From positions 2,251,201 to 2,315,200 of the forward strand of contig OX419342.1 in the NCBI GenBank assembly GCA_948470475.1: a stretch of 64,000 bases of DNA, read 5' to 3'. The number at the start of each line of letters is the position of its first letter. The first letter of the stretch is position 1. This stretch comes from Galaxea fascicularis (taxonomy: Eukaryota; Cnidaria; Anthozoa; Scleractinia; Euphylliidae). The notes under the pieces are model-generated. The model did not search any database and was not told the DNA's origin. It saw only the letters and a program-made list of their open reading frames with translations. The position numbers and the translations under genes are program-made. Shown here piece by piece: positions 57,301 through 64,000 of this stretch.

Positions 57301-60300
57301 AAGTAGTGGCAAATACTTCTTCGCCTTCTCTTCGTATCACTGCATTTGTAGTTGGTGGTAGATGTAATGATAACAAAACACACTGAGGCATGTCAGTCAG
57401 TGCAGAGAAATTAATACTCGGTCAGTTTATATTTCTGAAATCAAGAACGTTTGAATAAGGTTATTAAATGTCTGTTGGTGCTAAAGTTTTAATAGATAAC
57501 ATTTATTGACAGGATTGGTTACAAAGGCCCGCTGTGAAGCTACTGGGCAACCTAGTAACTTTAGAATCGATAAAAGCAGTGATTTTATCAGCCATGCTGT
57601 GCTGGAAGTGTCTATCCGCTTCTCATACTGGACGTCTTTGTGGAAATGGCTTTTTTGGTGACAAAAATGTTCCGCGTGTCTGCCTTCGAAAGATACAAGA
57701 TGTAGCAGTTACTAGGCAACGGATTGTTGTCCGTTTCAGTTTCACTAATGGCTGAGTTTTTATATATTTAGCCTTTGGCTTATTATAATTTCGGTGGTTA
57801 GAAGTTTACATGATATGTGATACCAATTGAAATTGCGTGGCCTTTGAACGGACCGGCGATAGCCCGGTGAGTTGTAACCTAAGTATCAGCCTGTCCTGAA
57901 AGGGGAGGCGGATATGCCCCCTATCTACCCCCCGCCTCCCTCCCTTCCCGCACCCTCTTACACCCGCCAAAGAAAAGCCTTATACTCATACGGCACGTGA
58001 AGGGGTTTGTGAGGCCCAGCAGCTGCATTGTTGCGACGGGAGGGGAGGGTAGGAGGTATAGCACCTTTCTCCAAACCAGCCTGTTTAGAAATACTTAATG
58101 TCAAGTTGAAACCTCTTAATTTTTGATGAGGTCCACGGGATTCGTTTCTGAGATACTTTTCTCCTAGTAAGAGGAAAAACTCAAAAGTTCGAGGGATCAT
58201 TGAAGAACTAACGGTGTCTTTTTAAGAAGCACTTTTCTCCAAGAGATTGCATGCATCTTTGGTTTATCCGGAACAATAAGGCTACCCACAAGTGGTATTT
58301 GTGGCTTTAAAGACTATGACTGAAATAATGAAATGGTTTGACCGAGATTAGAATTTGATCGTTGTGTCGCCACACAAAGCGTTGCTCGCAGACCCCGCGT
58401 CTACCGAATGGTTTTATTTCATTCCAGGCGCAGCGTAGACTGCTTAATAATAAAAGCTCCATTTGTCTTGATTTGAATAAATTATAAAGAAGCTCTTACC
58501 AAACGCCAGCTTTGTTACTTTCAGCAAATTGTGCGCCGTTTAATGAAGGAAATCGGGTTTAACATAACATCTTTTTTTTAATTCTCAAATATTAGCTAAC
58601 ACCGCAGGCCTGTTGTTAAATATTCACAGAGCCAGCAATAACGGTATCATGGGGAGGAGCCAAAAGAAACATCTATTAATTATCATAATCTTATCTCGAG
58701 GCCAATCCCATTTAGCTCCACGCAAATTCAATTATAATTTAATGGGATAAATGGAAAGCATACAATTTATGAACACGTCCTAAAGTCCATGGGAGAAGCA
58801 GGGAAGGATATGACTTTGAAAAGAGGCGAAATGACCGTGGGACTGCTGCCTCGGAACCACAGTCAACAGAGAAGCTGACCGCTTATAAACCGCGTGTTAT
58901 TGGACGACTTCTGAACTGTAAGTTACACTTAATCCTTAAGAATCGCTCTGAATTTCAAGCTGTGGATAAATTTTATGTTTGCTGCATGTCTTAGCTGCAT
59001 TAACACTGAAATTTTCATCTGTACTAAAAAAGGAAACGAGTGTCACCCGCTACCTTCTTCCTTCAATTCTTTGTACTGAGAACCGTGAGAAACCATCTTC
59101 GTTCATAATGGTTGCATCAAAGATACATGAGGTTTTTGTACACAAATATGGAAACGTTTCTGTAATTTCTTTAGCTTAACAGCTCATGTTGTCTTGCTCC
59201 TGAAAAGATATACACTATATTATTCAGTTTTACTGACCCCTTGGACTTTAAGTTTTGGGTTGGTCGGGTGGTCTGAGTGAGTTCCAAATATTTTTTACCG
59301 ACTGAGTAAAACATAGGGCAGACGTGTAAGCTAACCGCGATTTATACAAGAATGGTGCGGTATACCAATACCTCCATCCTCTCCACTCACAGACCCACCA
59401 CAGACATACTTGTTCATAAATATACATGCTTACACTCAACTTGTCGTTTGGTTCACGCTACGTACTTACTTACTTACTTGCTTGTGTGTTTGTCAACGTA
59501 AATTTCTTACAATTCAGTTAGAAATTTAACGTGTAAACAAAGATTCACGGAAGTACTGATTCCTGAGCAAACTGTCAGAAGCAGATTGTAAAGTGGTAAG
59601 CAGGTGGTAAATTAATTGAATGAAAAATAATAGCAATAATATGAAAGATAAATGAATATTTAAAAAAATAATAATAATGTCTTCAATAAGCAAATGCTTG
59701 TTTACATTTCATAATCATTATTTGAAATATATATGTTAACCTTCAAATAATTCTGAAAGTTAATCCCAGTCGTTGTGAACTTGAAAATCGCGTCATACGA
59801 CTTCGACACGTCGCTCGATTTTAGCCTTGATTTTTAAAAGCTTGTGTATTAATAAAAAATAACAAAAACTAAATAAATAAATAAATGGGAGAGATCGGAA
59901 TTGTAGCTTCTCAAAGGATCCATACTGGTAGACTTAAATTTGAATCCGGAGATAGCAAAAAAGTCAGAAAATTGTCCTTCAATCCAGACAAATCCACTTT
60001 CCCCCTGTAAATCCACGCCGAAACGTTAAGAGCTGTTTTGGTTCCTGGAAGTAGTTTGTAGGTTCGTCTCTCATTGATTAGTTGCAGAACTCTTCTTATT
60101 CAGATTTCCTCCTTCAATTTCGTTCGAAACTAGAATGTATGTTAATTAATGAACTGACTATGCACGTACACGGAAATAGTTCATCAGGAGAGAGAATTCA
60201 AAGCGGTAACCAGGATTTGGATAAAGGTGGCAACTTAGATAAATCAGAAAAATTTCGCACGATAAAACATAAACGCGAGAAAGAGTACCGAAGGGGGTAT

Positions 60301-60592
60301 AAAAGGCACGGAAATGAGGAAGGTCTAACCCTACCCCCCCCCCCTGCCCCACATCGGAGAAAACAGTGCCAGTCCAATAAGAACTGAATCTCCGAATGAA
60401 CGTGCAGTTGTTTCAGATTGGTCGATGAAACTAAAGTCGTGTTTAACTAATTACCGGAAATTTAAGTGCTCCTTTCCGTTTCTTAAATAGTCATTGATAA
60501 AGTTGTTATCTCTTTCGTTTAGGTGTTGGCATCGGTTCGTTGGTGGACAGTCACATTGATTTCGTCAGCACAACGGTCAAGTCTCTCTAACC
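54305..60592. other. 6.3-kb gap without a supported gene
   Basis: AT-rich sequence with short domain-free frames. A GC-richer patch at 56710-56900 looks like part of a dispersed repeat. A C-rich low-complexity tract lies at 57905-57960, and ACTTACTTACTT at 59463-59478. A likely 5' UTR splice acceptor (TTTCGTTTAG) lies at 60514-60523, ahead of the next GPCR. Confidence 0.4.
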
Positions 60593-61579
60593 ATGGATCA
60601 TTCTTCGAACCACTCAGTTAGGACATCTCCAATGACGTTTCCGTGCCATTTGCTACCTTTGGAGCATGTCTATGGAATGATGGCCGTGAATATCTTATCC
60701 TCGCTCACTGGTACGGTCGGGAACATATTGGTGATTGGCACAGTCCCCTTGAACTTAAGCCTGCAAACAATTTCCAACTTTTGGCTGGTCAGCATGGCGG
60801 TTGCCGATCTGTTTGTGACAGCGTTGGGACAGCCACTGTTCTCATTCTACCTAGGTTTTCAAATTGCCGGTGAATGTCAGGAAATCGTGTCACAAGTATT
60901 CCGCCTGATCGCCAACATGTCTTGTTCAGCGTCCGTTCTTCACTTGTGTTTCATTAGCGTCGATCGCTGCTTGGTCATTCTCCGCCCGCACGACTTCAGA
61001 ACGATTCGAACCAAGAAGCGTTTCAAGATTGCGCTGGTCATCGCGTGGGCGCTGCCAGTCATCTACGGCGTTTTACGGCTGACAGTCAGCAAAAAGGCAA
61101 CATCGTATTTTACAGTCGTTGCCGTTGGTCTTTGCTACCTGACTATTATCTTGTGCTACTCCCTAATCATTCTGAAAGTCAGAAAACAAGGTTCCGTTAC
61201 TCTAAAACGCTTCAAGCGGCGTCCTTCTGAACGGAGAGTGGCTTTTGAACATATGGTAGAGCGCCGTGTGGCAGTCACAATAGCTATTGTTGTTGTGATA
61301 TTCACGATTTGTTGGTTTCCTCTTTTGTATTTGCGCTCTGCGTTCGCTGAGGAGAACTTTGGCGTGGCTTACAACTGGGCGCGGACACTTGCTCTGAGCA
61401 ATTCTTCAATGAACCCATGGATTTATTGCTTCAGGATCGCCGAATTTCGCGAAGCTTACAGACGGCTGTTAAGGTGTCAGTGGAAGCCTGTATGTGGACA
61501 AGAAGGCCATCGCAAAGAGATCAACACTGTGAACTCCAGTGAGCTAGAAAATACACAACAGGTTCCAATTACCGTGTGA
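60593..61579 (+). CDS. Class A (rhodopsin-family) GPCR
   Basis: 328 residues, the only plus-strand member of the cluster. The start ACCATGG is a strong initiation context. Motifs: GN in TM1 (43-44), AVAD in TM2, loop Cys (GEC), DRC (124-126), CWFP in TM6 (240-243), NPWIY in TM7 (274-278), helix 8 RIAEFREAYRRLLRC. TM5 (SYFTVVAVGLCYLTI) lacks Pro. Its third intracellular loop has a basic insertion of about 20 residues (TLKRFKRRPSERR) that the 53378 paralogue lacks, which may alter G-protein coupling (inference). The tail matches that of the partial gene at 63787 in opposite orientation. Confidence 0.93.
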   Translation: MDHSSNHSVRTSPMTFPCHLLPLEHVYGMMAVNILSSLTGTVGNILVIGTVPLNLSLQTISNFWLVSMAVADLFVTALGQPLFSFYLGFQIAGECQEIVSQVFRLIANMSCSASVLHLCFISVDRCLVILRPHDFRTIRTKKRFKIALVIAWALPVIYGVLRLTVSKKATSYFTVVAVGLCYLTIILCYSLIILKVRKQGSVTLKRFKRRPSERRVAFEHMVERRVAVTIAIVVVIFTICWFPLLYLRSAFAEENFGVAYNWARTLALSNSSMNPWIYCFRIAEFREAYRRLLRCQWKPVCGQEGHRKEINTVNSSELENTQQVPITV

Positions 61580-63786
61580 AACCGGACAGACGTCCCTGAA
61601 GAACACATATTTTTGCCCAGCATGAGTAGTTAAGCAGTTACTGAAATATTGTCGCCATTGATATTGCTTCAGTTCTATTCCAGGAATATAAATTGTTACA
61701 TTTTATCATCTGAAAAACATGGAATGTGATGTAAAAAAAGTATAACCAGTGTAGAATATAGTGATACACTGACTGACGACTGACAAGCAGGGTTTCGAGA
61801 AAATAATTCCCAGCTATGTTGGAAACTGGAAGTACAGAAAGTGCTATGTCAATACAATTGTGAACTATCTTAACATATTCGCGGTCCAGGCATAATCATT
61901 TGATTTCTTAAAGGTTAAGCCCACTGTTTCCTCTAATTTTGCAAGTTGTCACGTGATAATCCTTCGAGGTTTACGTGGGTACATTACGGTTTCCGAAAAC
62001 TAAACGCCCGTTTAAAGAAGGAAAATCGTAAAGGATGGAACAAACAAGTTGTCACGGAAGGCGGTTAGACCGTGGGATATTAGCAACTTAGTACCTCAGA
62101 TATCAGGTATATTGACCTGTTAGTATCCACATCATAAAAAATATGGGATCAGTGAAAAACTATACTGTGTTTTTGTTACATTAAGTCATTAGCTGCAATG
62201 GAAAGAACTGAGGAGAAGAATGAGGAAACGTAACCTTTAAAGCAGATCACAGTTGTAAGATTCTTGATTGGTTTTTGTTTTCGTTTTCTATTAGAGCGCA
62301 AAAAATGATTTAATAAGAATATAATATGGCAAATTAATTATCGTGTCTGTTGCTCTAGTCACTAACACTTATATGGGAAACTGGAAAACACAGGGATTTC
62401 ATCTATTCTCGGAATCGTTTTGAGTTCGCTCAGTTGTGATGTTTAAAAATCTCTACGTAATTATTATTTTTGCTTCATGTCGGTGAACTGAAAACTGGAT
62501 CGAGGGCAACGACTTCCGTTTGCAGTACTTAGCAGAAGAAAATGAATATGTAACCTGCAGCTAGCGGGTCCGCTCGGATATCAGATTTTAAAACACTGAC
62601 GAACACTGAACAGTCCAAAAAAGTTAAAAGCCGAAGCAGGACGGTTTAAACTAACTGCTGTCTTACAGAGGACTGAAAATGTTTCACTTAATTACGTAGA
62701 AACTATTTTCCTGTTACATCAGATCGATTTGTAATGAATGTGAAGTGAAGAATTTCACTCTTTCGTGGAGGCCGGATACACCGTTAGAAGTAACTTCACG
62801 AAACGCAGCGATAACTTTGCGCGCAAGACTGATATACAAGAACTAAGCCAATATACGGTTCTCACGCTCATTTTTATTAACAGTCTATTTACATCTCTTT
62901 AATTAGCCACCAGAGTGTTTTGCCGGTTTTCAAATCCTCGTTTCCGTCAAACATATTGGGGCTGGATTTAAAGAGGAGCTGCAAAGCCCTTATGATATGA
63001 AGGTTGAATGTTAATTGTTCCAAAAACTGTTTGCTAACGTAATATTGCCACACAAATAAACATAATGATGAAGAAGTAAACTTCAAATCATGTCGATGAA
63101 TATGAGTAAGCTCCTAAAATGAATTCAAAGATACACACGGAATACGCGACATGCCTCTAAATGAAGTTCATCAGTCGGCAACGTAATGGAATTTTAAGCC
63201 AGACTTCTTCAAATAATTTACAATTTTTTTTAACACTCTCTGCTTTTGTACAAACTCAATTACGTGACCAAACGAAGATCAAACAACGAAGTATACAAGA
63301 CATCCAATTATAGGACTGTTTTCTTAACCTTTGTATCGACAAAATAAACTAAAAACTGAAATTCTACTCTCAAACAGACAATGTCATAGGCAGTTTTTAC
63401 TGGAACTTTCAGAGGTCACAAACGTCATACTATAGTAAAATATTTATCTAAAATGGCTTCTTTGCATTTCAACAGCATCTTCTAGTTCTTAAGAGAGAAA
63501 TATTGTCTGTTCTCACGAGCACATATTTGTTTTTCATTGCTCTCGATGGATAGTGCCACGAGTTCTTGAGTGCTCTTAGATTTTTTCTTCGCGCGCTTTA
63601 TTGGTCTCATTAGAGAAAGCCGGTCAGATCCGATAATTCCCACGGTACAGGCACAACCCCTGGGAGGTAATGTGATGAAAGCTTAAAACCTGAAAATTTC
63701 CAGTGTCTAATGTTTCAACGACTTTATGTAAGCTACAGTCAGGCAAGACAAAGCATACATGTATCGTTCATTCTCATGAATCCGTT
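61580..63786. other. Gap between tail-to-tail GPCRs
   Basis: No gene seen. It should hold the 3' UTRs of the two convergent GPCRs. Confidence 0.4.
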
Positions 63787-64000
63787 TTACACGGCATTTG
63801 GCCCATGCTGGGTAGTTTCCAAATCGCTTGAATGCGTGGTGTTCATTTCTCGTTGTTCGCCTGTCCCGCCCCTGCATACGGGCTTCCATTGACACCTCAA
63901 CAGTCTTCTGTAAGCTTCGCGAAACTCGGAGATCCTGAAGCAATAAATCCATGGGTTCATCGAAGAATTGCTCAGAGCAAGTGTCCGCGCCCAGTTGTAA
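63787..64000 (-). CDS. Class A GPCR, 3' end (cut by window edge)
   Basis: The minus-strand frame enters from the right edge with YNWARTLALSNSSMNPWIYC (TM7 with NPWIY), continues RISEFREAYRRLLRC (helix 8 and Cys) and a tail rich in Glu, Thr and Ser, and stops at 63787-63789 (TAA). It is almost identical to the ends of the GPCRs at 53378 and 60593. A frame that gives another protein at 63707-63952 is a shadow. Confidence 0.9.
   Translation of the reverse strand, partial: YNWARTLALSNSSMNPWIYCFRISEFREAYRRLLRCQWKPVCRGGTGEQREMNTTHSSDLETTQHGPNAV

Overview
The window looks like nuclear DNA of an anthozoan cnidarian, most likely a reef coral. The evidence is spliced genes with GT-AG introns, a cluster of single-exon class A GPCRs, and dense cnidarian-style repeats (DIRS, Penelope-like, BEL/Pao, ISL2EU-like, tRNA-derived SINEs, palindromic foldback elements). 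The species assignment is inference; no search was run.

Layout. 1-273: 5' end of a GPCR on the minus strand. 937-16140: a nest of transposons. An ISL2EU-like DNA transposon encodes a SWIM/YqaJ/PHD/C48 protein (plus strand, broken) and a DDE transposase (minus strand). It is split by a Penelope-like element (PLE-1), which is itself split by a DIRS element; a second PLE cuts the transposase. 16532-22218: ten exons of MED17, the Mediator head subunit, with no N-terminal exons found. 22728-29185: an LTR-bounded BEL/Pao retrotransposon with one 213-bp MITE in its integrase. 29616-39656: two tandem five-exon minus-strand genes, each encoding two muconolactone-isomerase-like domains. 42182-43398: a LINE remnant. 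45675-46490: a third PLE remnant. 46835-49990: a three-exon D-2-hydroxyacid dehydrogenase with a tandem SINE array in intron 1. 44101-45045, 53378-54304, 60593-61579 and 63787-64000: four more GPCRs of the same family. 50460-51273: a weakly supported small minus-strand gene.

How it fits together. The host genes are unrelated in function: a locally expanded orphan GPCR family, a transcription co-activator subunit, a 2-hydroxyacid dehydrogenase and the isomerase-like pair. The most unusual host feature is the tandem pair of two-domain muconolactone-isomerase-like genes, with matching exon lengths and phases. Among mobile elements, the hammerhead ribozyme motifs in all three PLEs, the DIRS boundaries carrying the same 9-bp core, and SINE multimers and palindromes inside single target-site duplications stand out.
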